The translations under genes and the position numbers were made by a program. DNA of 64,000 nt from Larix kaempferi (Eukaryota > Streptophyta > Pinopsida > Pinales > Pinaceae). The stretch lies in the NCBI GenBank assembly GCA_027924585.1, contig BSBM01000994.1:10733001-10797000 (forward strand), in the 5' to 3' direction. The notes below the pieces were generated by a model. It was given only the letters and a program-made list of their open reading frames with translations, was not told where the DNA came from and did not search any database. Positions 24,270 through 36,335 of the stretch are shown here, piece after piece. Each line of letters opens with the position of its first letter. Position 1 is the stretch's first letter.

Positions 24270-25469
24270 AGCTCAGATGTTGTGTAAAGTCCCATCTATT
24301 TTGTTGGGGCAGTCTCTGTAGTAATGTGGTCCGTGGCACTTCCAACAAGAAACAGTTGGTGGGACTGTCTTTGCCCCTTTGTTGAAGGCTGGCCTGTTGG
24401 CTGGTGGTGGAGGTGCATTAGGTCGAGCTTGGGGTCGGCTGAAACTTTTTTTGGGTGGGAAACTATTGTTATGTTTCCAAAAAGGTGGGGGTCTAAAACC
24501 CGGCCTGCGGTTGTCTGAGAAGGTCCTGAATCTGTCCCTATTTCTGTTGATGTTGTCGTTCCTTGGTTGGCCGTGCTCATAGCACAGCCTGGCTTTATGT
24601 AGGGTTATGTCAAGGGTCTTGGGCATGTCGAATTCTATCTTCTCTCTAAAGTTTGGTGGCAGCCCATCCAAGAACTGCTGGATTTTCACCTTCACGTCCT
24701 TAATGTAAGGCACATAGTGCAGCAAGTCTAAGAACTAGTTTATGAAAGCTTCCATAGTCAGGGAACCCATTTTCAGCTCATGAAATGCTTTTATGTTTTT
24801 GTCGAAGAATCTTTCAGACATGTATTTGTCCTAAAAGATTCTGCTGAAACTTTCCCAGCTTATGTCTCGCAGCTCTTGTCCTTTAGTGTGCTTTAGGTCC
24901 TGCCACCATCTGGAAGCTTTTCCTTTTAAGTTGTATATGGCTAGTCAAGCTTGCATTTCGCTGGAATAATTATGAACCTTAAAGTATTTGTTCATCCCTA
25001 GCAACCATTCTTTAGATTTTTCCCCCGAGTTAACTTCTCCGTCATATGTTGGGGCTCTTATCTTTCTGAACTCTCCTTGTAAGTTGTCATCACTCTTCCT
25101 CCTTCTCTTGCAAGGAGGTGGGGAGCCATTATCATTGGAAGAGCTCTTACAGTCCTCTTCCAATGGTTCCGATTTATAATCTTCCTGTTCTCCTATTTTG
25201 TAGTTGGATGCCTTCCCCATGTTAAGAGTGTTGACAGAAAGAGTAGGCTGTCCATGGGGTTTTTCCCCTGTTAGGCTTTGAAGTAAGGCCTCATTTATAG
25301 CTCGATGTTCCCTTCTTTCTTGCATATTTTCATCCCTGAAACTCTGGAATTCTTCCTGTAGTTGCTGCATGGATTTATCTAAATCTGAGTTGAGCTCCAC
25401 CACAATTTCTTGCTCTCGTGGTGGGGAATTTAGGTTGCCTCGCATATTGCTGCCTTGTTCTGCACTCAT
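24270..25469 (-). pseudogene. gag: gag of element B
   Basis: The start at 25469 (MSAEQGSNMRGNLNSPP) lies about 170 bases after the primer site. A coiled, acidic N-terminus is followed by a basic patch (CKRRRK), capsid segments EWLLGMNKYFKVHNY and HELKMGSLTMEAFIN, a basic Arg/Asn/Pro-rich linker and the zinc knuckle CWKCHGPHYYRDCP (about 24300-24345). Stops interrupt at about 24942, 24831-24833 (Gln to TAG compared with A) and 24736, leaving open blocks 25469-24945 and 24725-24273. Gag would form particles and package RNA. Confidence 0.88.
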
Positions 25470-25636
25470 TTTTCTACTACTATTTGTACCTGAAATTGAT
25501 ATAAGTATCTGTTGTTGGAAAACAATGTGTTAGTTAATTCTCTTCGTAGAAACATAATACAATAATTTAAACACTTTCTTGTTTCTGTAGCTGTGTTTGG
25601 TAGTGAGCCCAATAGGTCACTTAGTGTATGTAACTT

Positions 25637-25648
25637 GCTCTGATACCA
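25637..25648 (-). other. Primer binding site (initiator Met tRNA), element B
   Basis: On the minus strand TGGTATCAGAGC starts 2 bases after the 5' LTR end at 25651. Confidence 0.94.
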
Positions 25649-25650
25649 CT

Positions 25651-28600
25651 TGTAATGTCCCAAAAATAACAAGAAAATTAAAAAAAAATTTGTCTGCGAA
25701 AATCGTTAGTTTGTAATAGAAAAGGCGCACATTAAACGTAATAATGTTAGAAACAATCATACTTCTATGCTGCAATGTACGTCTAAGCCTATCTGTTTTT
25801 ATATAGCCTCTGCTAAGTGTAAGTATAGAATTTGTGGAAGCGGTGTGGAAATAAAATGATATCGTGTTTTCATTGTGGTTTGCAAGAGTGGGTTTAGTAG
25901 GTAGGAAATAACACTAGCTACTGTTTGAAATATCATGTGATTTTAACTATGTATGTCTAATGACACCTTCAGGTGAGGATCTTCTTTCATGACGGTATGT
26001 TTTTCACATTGGTTTTTCCATAATACTCCCGGAAAGGTAATTACATATCTCGACAGGGTTGCTGGGAGGTATGGGTAATTGTAGCGGTTGCCGGACTTAC
26101 TTAGCATAATGCTAATGTCATCATGTACTCTTGTATTTGTAGGTGTCTTGACTCTGCGAGTAAAATCTCTAAATGGGTGGTTCTTATTCTACTATTGCTC
26201 CTATCCCACCGGTGTATGATAAGTCATTAATACTCCATTGTCATGGGAATTCTTAATTCGAAGGTTTCCCAAAGTGGGTTTACAACTATTAGTTCTTGGG
26301 TAATGCAACCAATTGTGAATTGGTCATACTTTGCAAAGTTTATGTATATAAATCGAGCCCTTTGTAATTTAAATCAGGGTGGTAGAAATATTCGACTGCA
26401 CTATAGGGAGTGCGAATTATTTGACCTCCACTTAGTTAGGAGTTGGTGAAAACTTCAATGCATTTAGTAGCTCGTGGAGAACATCCTGGCATAAGGGTTT
26501 GGCTGTTGATTTGGGGTTTTGATCTGTAGTCTCTGTATTCGACTTGTTGTTTGTTTATGGCGCTGCACTTTCGTTACTGGATGGTAGTGGGGTGTACTGA
26601 CCCGAGCTCTGCTCGTGGTCAGCACGCTTAGTGACAGTGGCTATTGATCATGGCATAGGGAGGCCATACTTCTTACAGGTAAAGAAATTTAAACCTTATC
26701 AGTTATTGACAATTTCTAATTTCTTAGAACTGGTAATGCATATTTGAGCTAAGTAATACTGTATGTTGTTCATGGCAGGCAATACACGCTTTGGTGTGGT
26801 AGCTGTGAAGGTTTATTATGTCATGGGAGTGACTAGGGGACTGGTAAGTCTGGCTTCCCATGCATGCCCTACCTCCTGCAACTCTGGTGTTGTTTGTATG
26901 CGTTTGGCCTGGTGTTTTAGTGTGAGACCCCCATAAGCCATTGGCTTACTGATTCACTTTGGGGAGGCCTAAAATAATCATCCACTTGGCTAGACTTGAC
27001 AGAAGGGGGTTTTGATGTAATTTAGCTAGCTGGATGAATATGAGGACTGTAATATATATCAGCTGGGTTTCATCGATTATTCGGTTCTGCAGAAATCTTG
27101 TAATTTAAATAAATACTCTTCCTAGAGATGTTACTCCTGTATAGTTATAATGATTTCAAATGCTACATCTCTCTATTCCCTGTGTGTATTTAAGCATTTG
27201 AGCTGAAACTTTAAGAGTTCTAAGGTTAAGGGTTTCCTAGGTATTTTTGTAAACTACTGTTCCGTCAATGTAGACATTTATAAAGGGTCGTTGGTTCCCT
27301 TTGGCTTGTAATTAAGGCTATGGTTCGTATGTTGTTTTCAATAGCACTTGTTATTCATTTTGAATATTGCTACAGGGTTTATGTGTGAACAATGTATTTC
27401 CTGTGGGTGTATATAAGACATCAACGAAGTTTTCTACGCCCCTGTTGCTGTAATGTGGGTAGATTGTAAATGAAAATGTCTCGTTTTCCTACAGGTTGCG
27501 TGGGTAGAATGATTTCTTTCCTGGGAAGGGTTTTAAGACCATACTCAGTAGTTTTTGGTTTTTTTATATATAGACTTGTTTCCTGTATGCATTACTTTTA
27601 CGATTTGACTCCCTGTGAAGTCTGTGGGAATTGACCCTGTTCCTATCTTTCGGTAGACATCTTCGTGGTGGTCATACGAACAGCGTGTTTCTTGCTTCTA
27701 TTTATGGTTGGTATGTCGAAATGATTTGCATAGGGTTTATGATGAAGTGGATATGACAAATGTAAATGAGCAGCATTCTAAATACGATCTCTGTCACACT
27801 TGAGATGTTTGGTTTAAATTATAGTCTGTATGGTTTAAGAAGAAAACAAAACTAGCTCGGGCAGAGAAATGAAACTAAATATAAATCGATTTTAAACAAT
27901 GATGTCTACATTTTCTCTTACTGTGGTTTGTATCATTGGGATTTGAAATGGTTAACATGTTGCTCAGTGATTTCTGTTGTTGTTTGATTTTTGTAGCTAG
28001 GTGATTTTGTTGAGGGATTAACACTAGGGTTTTAGATGAGTGAAATAAATACCATCATAAGTGAATTAGAATACCATCATAGGTGAAATAAAATGTTACG
28101 AATATTCTTCTTATTTCAAATCAGGATTTGCCTATTCTAGCCATCTAAACAATATAAGTGACCAGCAAAGACTAGCTGGCTAGTTCTGCTGGGAATGCGA
28201 TTCGATGTTGGGAGACTTGATTTAAGAACATTGCAGTTATAATAGGAATATAAAACATAGGAGGGTTTTATAAATAATCATACCTGTGGATTCTCTATAG
28301 TTTGTCCTGCTGATGATACCCTGTTGGCCCTGGTAGCTTGTTCTTGCTAATACTGACCTGCACACTCATCCAACTGGTTAGGGAAACTACTGACTCTTAG
28401 CTGACATGAATTGATCTTGGATTTGATGACTTTGGGACTACCACGTTCCTCCCAACCATGATTCTACAACCGTTCCTGGTTCAGTCTGAATCCCCTCGAG
28501 CTGGTTCTGACATGCAAACCGAGAAGTAGAGGCCTTAGATGATAACTGGTTCAGATCTGGAAAATTTATGACCAGGGTTCACTTCTGGAAAATTTATGAA

Positions 28601-29873
28601 CAGGGTTCACTTCTGGAGCAGAGAGTTCTTCTTGGCACAATAATACCAAAATAAAAGATGAAGAAGATCCCCCAATCTTTGGGTTCTGTCCTCCTTAAGT
28701 AGGAATATTTTGAAATATGACTGTTGGAATTTACTGGTTTCTTTAAAACAATTTAAATTATATAAAAAATATTATTTGTTCACTTAACTACTAGTTAATT
28801 TGGGACTAGGACTTCTCACTTTGTTTTGTCCAAGTGTATTGATCTGTAATCTTTTTAAATAACAATAATAATGCAATAATTATAATTCCACCTCAAATAT
28901 TAATAAATAACATTTTGTAAAGTGGCAACCCACTTATGCATAAATATATATATAGAAGAATAAATAATAACAATATTATTCTTAAAATCTCTTAATAATA
29001 GTATTTAGCTTTGGGGCCTTTTAAGCACTTGGTTCACATGATACTTCTTTTAATTCTTTTTAAGGATAGGGTCCACTTCTTTGGACGGTTTCGGCAAGCT
29101 GGTAAGGCACCTCTAGTCTCTCCCTTTGCATGTCAGATCCCTTGTTTTAACATGGTAGTTCCCGTAGTAGATGATGATAATAAGATTTATTTGATCAAGT
29201 CGAAAATAGTTGTGATAAGTCTCGCAAGTGCTATTCAGAGTCCTCTTCGACTCAACTCTTGAGATGTAGTAACCCCGAGTGCTCCTTAGAGCCTTTCAAC
29301 TCAACACTCTCACATGGGCGTTACGCTAGTGCAAATCCAGAGCCTTTGCTCAACACTAGAGCTAGAATGTGGTTGTGAGGCACACCTAGGATGTTTAAAT
29401 GTCATTGGATCCGGTAATCATTTCTTTCAAGCTTGGAGTGCTCCAGGGCCCATGCCCAACACTCAACGTACATCGGGGCTTAGGCCCAGTACAAAATAGA
29501 ATCCTCTAAATACATAGGGGCTTAGGCCTAGTATATAGGTCATTTGTGTGTTTCTGAGTCTACGCTCAACACACTAAATAATCAACCATGTAAATCATGT
29601 TCTGCACAATATAATGTAATAAAAGGAATTAATCTTAGTATATCATCATTTGTAACCAATTCTCATTATACAACATAGTTTATTCATCCGGGCTTTCCTA
29701 CCCCACATATATTCAACAATGAAACAAATCAGGGTCCATGACCAATACATCAACTCATGAAGGAATAAATCATAACAAACTAATGCTATGTAAAACATAA
29801 TAAATTGCATATATTGGGGCCGTGACCCGATATACCACCATAACATAGTTAGTCAAAAAGTCAGGATATTACA
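25651..29873 (-). repeat. 5' LTR of element B
   Basis: It is 4223 bp with ends TGTAAT/ATTACA, paired with 16595-20816. It carries the element's promoter region by position. Palindromic GGGCTTAGGCCC-type words cluster at 29470-29540 as in the A LTR. It is followed at 29874 by the GAAGA duplication. Confidence 0.95.
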
Positions 29874-30752
29874 GAAGACCATGTGTGATGGCCTGCAGAA
29901 GCCAAACTAGATGGGAAGGATCCCATGCTTTTGAAATGGGTTTCGGGTGAAACGCCATATTGATAATGTCTATACCGAACTGCATGTTGGTAAAGCATGT
30001 GAGTGAGACAGTAAAATTATGCCAGGAAGGCATGTGTGGGTTATGGAAGATGGAAGGATTTGAGTGGCAAACCGAAGGACTGTTGACTCAGAGAAGGGAG
30101 CCCCCATTCTTCGCAAATGAAGAAAGGATACATCTAATAAATGGATGAGTATTTTGTAACCCTAACTAAGAATATACATGTCTAGTTATCAGATCTAATA
30201 TGCAGATCATGTTTTATTATTTCATTATTATTTCAAACTGCTTGAGTACGACTCGGGCCTACATGACTCACATCAGAAAGGGATGCATACGTTTCGGGTG
30301 ATGGGTTATGTTAGGGTTGTCAATATTGACTACACCCTAAGGGAATGGACGCATTCCTGATGTTTCAATACTTGATAGTGAATGTTATGAAATATGATTA
30401 CAATTTTAGAGCAGCAATACTGATGAGCCTGCTTATCCTTCTTGTGCTATCAGCTTACATAGATACAATCTGGTGTTGCATGTAAGAGGCAAAGGTAAGA
30501 AAGGGTGCTCGAGAGGAGTGTATGGCCAGTGGTAACCTTTCTATGCTCACACTAAAGGACACTGGAAGAGATGGGTAGACCCGAGGAGCTGTGTAACAGA
30601 AAAGGGGCATCATCCTTGTGTAGTGTGAGTAGGGTATTGTGGGGCCATGCAAGCCTACAGTCAAGTAAGTCACCTATGGAGTTCATGGAGGGAACCACTG
30701 GTTTTCATAAGAGAAGGAGCCACGTAATCATATTGTGTTGTTCTTATTTCCT

Positions 30753-31180
30753 AATAAACCTAGTCGGTGTACTAGCTTGGCAATGGTTGTTGTATGCCTG
30801 ATAAGCCCAGTCAGTGTATTGGCTTGGCATTGGTTGTGTGGATATTGTAGTGAATGGTTGTTGTATGCCTGATAAACCTAGTCGGTGTACTGGCTTGGCA
30901 AGTTGTTAAATTGGATGCTTGACAAACCCAGTCGGTGTATTGGCTTGGCATTGGCTATTTGCATGTTGTGGAGATATTGGTGAAGGGTGTCATTTCCTGA
31001 CAAACCCAGTCGGAGAACTAGCTTGGAAATGGTCGATGTATGCTTGATAAACCCAGTCGGTGTACTGGCTTAGCATACTGATTTTTGAAATGCTTGATAA
31101 AACCAGTCGGCTTACAGGCTTAGCATACTGATTTTTGGGATGCCTGATAAACCCAGTCGGCATACTAGCTTGGCATTGCT
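30753..31180 (+). repeat. Minisatellite in element C (47-78-bp unit)
   Basis: Eight copies of a unit with the core ATAAACCCAGTCGGTGTACT followed by GGCTTGGCATTGG and a variable tail ending TGCTTG or TGCCTG. Copies start near 30754, 30801, 30873, 30923, 31001, 31047, 31097 and 31147. A ninth core lies at 31673-31700, and partial cores (GTGTTGGCCAAGCAT, GCACTGGCCTAGCAT) lie between. Spacing changes because tails of different length are inserted between constant cores. Confidence 0.9.
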
Positions 31181-32956
31181 TATTCGGATGATGTTGTGGA
31201 AGCAGCATGTGTGTTGGCCAAGCATCCACCCCACAGGTGATGCAAGGATTGTAAAGCAGAGAAGGAAACCTGTGGAGTAGCAAGGAAATTGCACAATATA
31301 GATAAGTATTCATTTTCATTTGTTTTCTTATTTGGAATAATGAAAATTTCAGGTATAAGTCTTCTAACAGCTAAGATGATACACTATTGTTTCTTTGTTG
31401 GAAACCTTGGTCATTGCAGGAAAGCAAGGACCCTAAAAGAACCATAATTCTTGGTTAAACCAAAGAATAACTGGTGAGGCGCTATAAAATATTAGTAAAT
31501 CTAAGGAGTAACTGGTTGGGTGCTACAAATGCTTGATAAATTTAGAGTGTAGTTGGTGGGGGCACTAAACCCTTGATGTTGTGGAGCAGCCGGCGTGCTG
31601 GCCAAACATTCTTTAATTAATTAATAAAAGCAATCAGAGCACTGGCCTAGCATATTGCTAAATGAGATGGTTGATAAACCCAGTCGGCGTACTGGCCTAG
31701 CATTGCCTATTTGAATGGTTGTGGAATAGCTTGTGTGCTGGCCCAACATTCATTATTGTGTCCATGAGAAATCCAAGGCTTGTAAAGCAAAGAAGGATCC
31801 TGTGCAATAAAGTGAAGACATCGCATACATATAAGTATTTGGTTATCTTGCAGCTTCTTGCTTATGAATATACATGTGTATATGAATTGTTTATGATTTC
31901 TTAAACTCTTGTTTAGAAATAAGCCCTATCAGAACAAATAGAACATGTGAATTGATTCAATGTTTGAGTGTAGGTATTGTTGGAAGCAATGACTATGAAA
32001 GCATCTGGAGGACGCATGTGGACATATGACCGTCCTAAAGAGCTTAGTATGAGCAGTAATGAAAGATGGTGCTAGTGGACATGTGTAGGTCCTAGCAGCC
32101 AAAGGTTTTGTAAGCAACAATGGGAAAAGGTTCTCTGGTTGAAAATCCGTAGACAGACCTTAGACACTAAGTGTCATAGCCAAGAAATGGCAAGTCAAGC
32201 ATTCACATTGAAGTGGAAAAGGCTGAGGAGCATGAAACCACAGTGATGGTGTGGCTCCAGATTGGAACAAGACTAAGAGGGGAAAACTCTTACTCTTCTC
32301 TTTCCTTTTGACTGATGCATCTTAGAATCAAAAGATTGTTGGGTGCAACTCATAAATGAAAATAAATTGTGAATGTTGAAATAGTAAAATTCTTGTGAAA
32401 GGATGAACATGAATGAGTTCATGTGTATGTTGGGAAGGCATGAAATGTGTGGAAGTCTCATGGGTAAAGCATGGACATTCCATGTCAATTGAGCAAATAA
32501 TTGACTAATTTTAATATTGTGTTATGCTTGTTCTAATAGGAATTGCCATGATGAATCTCACAGTTGAGAAATTGAAAGCCATTGTTTGCAGCTCTTACTA
32601 GCCAAGTGTTGCTAGTGAGAAAAGTGTGGGCCAATTGTGCATATTGATCATGGCAGTAGACCAAAAGCTATTTGTTTTAGCTAAAGATCTTCCTCGAATA
32701 GTTGGCAGGACAACAAGGAAGATGGCATCCATGAAATTCCAGACTTGTAGATCAACTGGAAGATAAATAAACGGAAGGGATTGCTGTAGAGCGATGCCAA
32801 CCTGCAGAACTAGAAGATCAAGCCAGCTGGAGCAGCTTGTGGAAGCCAAAAGACTTGATCCTGAAAGCTCAAAGTAAAGAGATGAACGCAGGACAGACCT
32901 GCCACATTTTTGTGAATTTTGAGACATGTGTAAAGTGGGTATATAGTCCTAAGTGT

Positions 32957-32996
32957 TGGAACACCGAGGACGATGTTATTCCAAGGGGGAGCGGAT
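32957..32996 (+). other. Conserved pre-LTR segment and polypurine tract of element C
   Basis: GGAACACCGAGGACGATGTT followed by ATTCCAAGGGGGAGCGGAT lies directly before the 3' LTR (TGTAATATCCC at 32997). A has GAACACTGGGACGGTGCTAT then TCCAAGTGGGGAAGGA at the same place, and B has AACACCGGGACAGTGTTGTT then CTAAGCGGGGAGGGA on the minus strand. The polypurine tract is AAGGGGGAG. This is the only strong interior similarity between C and the coding elements. Confidence 0.85.
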
Positions 32997-34272
32997 TGTA
33001 ATATCCCGATTTCGCCCCATTGTATTAAAATGTAAATAATGTAATATTTTTATAAAATCGTGGTGAGGATCTCAATGCCACGGCCCCGCCATCGATTTAT
33101 TGATGCATATGGTTTACGTGCTAGCTAGGCACATTCGAATTGTAAATATGCATTTTAATAAAATACCCATAGCTAGCTATGTAATGCAACAAGAGATGGG
33201 GGCATGATTTTACAAGGAATTGGGAGGGAAGACATTCAAACCACTGATTCAATCAAGTCAATCCAAGTGTCAATGAGAGAACCCATCAAACCCTCAACTA
33301 CCAATGTTGACTTTTGTACCCAATCATTCATTCTTCCAAGAATTGGTTGAGGAAGTTAATGCCTTGGGGAATGGGAGGTATGGCTATCCAAATTCGAGTA
33401 TGGGCAACCACCCTGCATGGAAAATCGTGTTTGGATTCCTTAGAAAGAAAAGAGCCATGAATTTGACCCCCCAAGCCATTACCCAGGAAGGAGTTTTTCC
33501 TCTCTCACATTTTTGGAGCTACCTGGGTGTTTTTCTCCATGGATTTCCTGTGTTTTCCTTCATCTTTCAAGCTGGGAAGGACGTTTTTGTTTTGGTTACC
33601 AATGGGGAAGAGAACAGATCGATTTGGGGTTTCAATGAGGCCATTTTGGCCATTTGAAATGCTCATAACATGTGGGAGAAATCGGGTTGCTCCCTAGGGA
33701 CAAATTTCTCTTCCCACAGTTCATTTTGGTGAGCCACGATTTGGGGAAAACCCATGGCCATCCTATTTGTAAATCCATTTGCTGGAAATGTGTATCCATG
33801 CCCAGTTTGAGTTTGCTGTGTGTAACTGAGCGTTGGGATTGAGATGGTTATCTCTTGCTTTGGCTGTGCATGAGCTTGAATGTCCCATTTTCCTTGTAAG
33901 AATCATGCCCAGCTCGGGGGTGGAAGTTGTGTTGAGAGAATTGATTAACACAACTGGCCTATGGTTGGGTGGAACGTTGCAGCAACATAGCTAGTTGTTT
34001 GGGGACAATTGCACAATGAAGATAAGTGTTTTTTTGTCTATGCATTTACTTCTGCAATATTTAAATTGGGGACTATTTTTGATATGTTGTATGCATACGA
34101 TATGTGTGTGGATGAGTTTTTAATTCCGCTATGCCTATTTGTTTGATTTGCATCTCCACACATTTATTTAATTGCTGTGAATCTAATGCATGGGCTGAGA
34201 TTTATGAACAGCCCCAGAGATTGGTATCATATTCCCTTTCCTGGAATTGGATAGATGAGAGGGTTTGTGACA
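32997..34272 (+). repeat. 3' LTR of element C
   Basis: It is 1276 bp, TGTAATATCCCG to GTTTGTGACA, the pair of 11686-12962, followed by the ACCAA duplication. Confidence 0.93.
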
Positions 34273-34461
34273 ACCAAACACATTGTATATCGCATAGTTG
34301 TTCATCAACAAGAACATCATATATCAATCCAACTATAACATTGAATTTCTCTAATCACTTTCCCAGTGCTAATATTAATTTACTAAGCATTTAGATAAAA
34401 GGTATTTTTATGATACACAGGAAATTTTTAAAAAAAGTTTACAGTTTTTAGGGACATTACA
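34273..34461 (+). repeat. 3' LTR of gypsy element A, last part (with C target duplication)
   Basis: 34273-34277 is the second ACCAA. The remainder aligns with 2145-2330 and ends GGGACATTACA at 34461. It marks the right end of element A. A's own target duplication cannot be tested because its left end is outside the window. Confidence 0.92.
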
Positions 34462-36335
34462 ACATATTTTTTTTTAATGCTGAAAAATTATATTTTTTTA
34501 TTAATTTTCAAAACTGACCATTGACTCAATTGAATTGCGTTTTGTATATATTTGTGTATCCTTTTGAAGAGGATAAGTCAATGTGGGGTGTATATATTTT
34601 TTTAAATTTTTTTTGGCTATGTAGTTCTTATGTTATTGATTTTTCTTTGAGTTCATTCAATGTTGTGGAACGAGTCTTTGAGTGTATATTTTAAAAGAGA
34701 ATTAAAAATAATATATCACATGACTTAAAAAATGCATAAAGTATATGCTAGTGGATAAATCATTCGTTGAAAAATATACTGGCATCAAGTCCTCCACCTA
34801 AGTTGCAATAAATGATAGGTTTATGTCTTTCAAGGTGGCCAATAAAATAAATGCATAGAAAAGAGGCCTAGCATCTTGTTTTTAATTCCCTCGATCAAGC
34901 TATTAGCTTAATCAAGATCTTAAAATACCTCAATCAAGGGTTTTAATATTTTTTAAAATACCTTTCTCGAGGGCTAATTAATTCCTCAATCATGAGATTT
35001 CTCAGGATATGAAAAAATCTCAATTGATATTTTTCTCGCATCACTTTGTTCGTGCAAATTTCTTGAGCAAATAGCTTGACTGAGATTTTTCTTGTGGAAA
35101 TAAAAGCATGCAAAATTCTCGACCACTAGCCCAACATTTAATATATCCAAAAACCAACACCAATTTTACAAAATGTAAAAACACAAGTTACAATTCTTTT
35201 TACAAATACAAACCTGTTAATTGTTCCAAGTTGTACATTGTTTTCAAGGTTTACCACATAAGGATATATATTGTTTAAATGGTTTCATTTGTTATTAACC
35301 AATCAAAATAAGAAATAAAAAGTTTTGAAGCAAGAAATATGATTGCAATCAAATTAACAAAAATGAAATACGAGAAAAAGCTAAAGACATCCAACTCCAA
35401 TTGAGGACAATATCTTTAATTTTGACCTCATTCTCCAAATACATAGATATAGTTAAAAATTACAATTATATATAAATAATATCACTCAGGATACCCATAG
35501 TAATTCTCTCTAAAGTTTCACTAGTTTCTAGATCGATTTCAAAAAGTGTAATAACATAAAGGATGATGCAGTGTATTAAAATTTTATATACTTAAAATTG
35601 TCTTAATATTTTCATTAGAGATACATACAATACTATGTCTAAAGATTTGTTATTTATTTAAAAAATTAACTTACATCATTATCAACCTTCTTTCTCATGA
35701 ATACTTTAGCTTTGTTTCCAGGGACCACATATTTTCCTTTTATTCTGTATAAAAACTATAGTTATCTGGATTCAATATAGAACTATAGTTATTTGGATTC
35801 AATATTAGTGATTCTATATAATATTTTGATGGTGTGCCTAGCATGTTACTATTATGACAGAGGTTTTTTCCTTGCAACATATTTTCCTTGCAACCATAAT
35901 CATGATCAATGGGTATGAACCCTTGGAGTTGACAAAAAACACAATTTTAAATTAGATATCAAATTAGCATGCATGTGCTAAGTTCATTGAACTGTTGAAA
36001 GATATTATTAGTTTTTTCCATTAAGATAATGTTTTCATAACACAATGGTAAGATGTTACTTGATCAATGCAATAAATGTAAGAGAATAAATATTGCTTGA
36101 AATGTAATTTTATAAATTTCAATAGCATAAGTTATCAATTTGTGGAAGAGATGAATCATCACAGGCATAAGTCGAAACTCAAGACAAAATATGGAATATA
36201 TTGATAGTCGAATGTTTGTAACACAAAATATGGGAAAGTAGCTGGCCCTCAAATGGCTTGTCAATGTACATGTATCCCTAAGTATAACAATGTGTACATG
36301 TATGTCAAAATACATCTATCCAAGACTATGCAACA
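34462..36335. other. AT-rich intergenic sequence
   Basis: I see no coding, RNA or transposon structure. A 26-base word (AACTATAGTTAT(C/T)TGGATTC then AATAT) occurs twice in tandem at about 35755-35805. The rest is AT-rich sequence with short homopolymer runs. Confidence 0.6.

Larger units (their letters stand above)
16595..29873 (-). mobile_element. Ty3/gypsy chromovirus LTR retrotransposon B (complete structure)
   Basis: This 13.28-kb element on the minus strand has LTRs of 4222 and 4223 bp, perfect TGTAAT...ATTACA ends, TSD GAAGA, primer site at 25637-25648 and polypurine tract at 20817-20827. The 4.83-kb interior encodes gag, protease, RT, RNase H, integrase and a chromodomain in the chromovirus order; interior length and sequence match A closely. 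Integration into C is clean and the two flanks of C rejoin. It has scattered stops, many of them Gln to TAG, and the integrase catalytic Glu is Lys, so it is dead. It is the youngest element of the stack by LTR similarity (about 3% differences in a 270-base sample). Confidence 0.95.
29874..32996 (+). other. Non-coding interior of element C, right part
   Basis: This resumes C after the B insertion. It holds the tandem array at 30753-31180, further single units to 31730, and otherwise sequence without recognised coding motifs. The short open frames here (for example 30990-31319, 32598-32927, both minus) do not match any family I know and partly translate the tandem repeat. Confidence 0.65.
11686..34272 (+). 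mobile_element. Non-autonomous LTR retrotransposon C (LARD-like), interrupted by B
   Basis: It has two LTRs of 1277 and 1276 bp (11686-12962 and 32997-34272), a Met-tRNA primer site at 12966, a polypurine tract before 32997 and a perfect 5-bp target duplication (ACCAA). Removing element B leaves an interior of about 6.75 kb (12963-16594 plus 29874-32996). No gag, protease, RT, RNase H or integrase motif is recognisable in either strand of that interior. A 31-35-bp tandem array lies near the primer site and a 47-78-bp array lies in the 3' half. Long LTRs with a large non-coding interior define LARDs. It probably depended on proteins from A/B-type elements. Confidence 0.88.
2063..34461 (+). mobile_element. 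Ty3/gypsy chromovirus LTR retrotransposon A (interrupted)
   Basis: Parts in order are a 5' LTR remnant (2063-2330), Met-tRNA primer site (2333), 4.81-kb interior (2331-7140) with gag, protease, RT, RNase H, integrase and chromodomain, polypurine tract (7131-7140), and a 3' LTR (7141-11685 plus 34273-34461) split by element C. Domain order and the C-terminal chromodomain place it among chromoviruses; the very long LTR (about 4.73 kb) and similarity to element B suggest the Tekay/Del group. It is inactive: many stops and frameshifts, loss of the RT active-site segment, and a changed integrase catalytic residue. Confidence 0.92.

Noticed and set aside
24296-24582. Open frames on both strands overlapping the gag zinc-knuckle region
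   Set aside because: Alternative-frame shadows; the CWKCHGPHYYRDC motif is in the 24725-24273 frame.
30753-31180. Regularly spaced repeats as a CRISPR-like array
   Set aside because: The DNA is plant nuclear; repeats and spacers vary in length and sequence and there are no cas genes. It is a minisatellite inside a retrotransposon.
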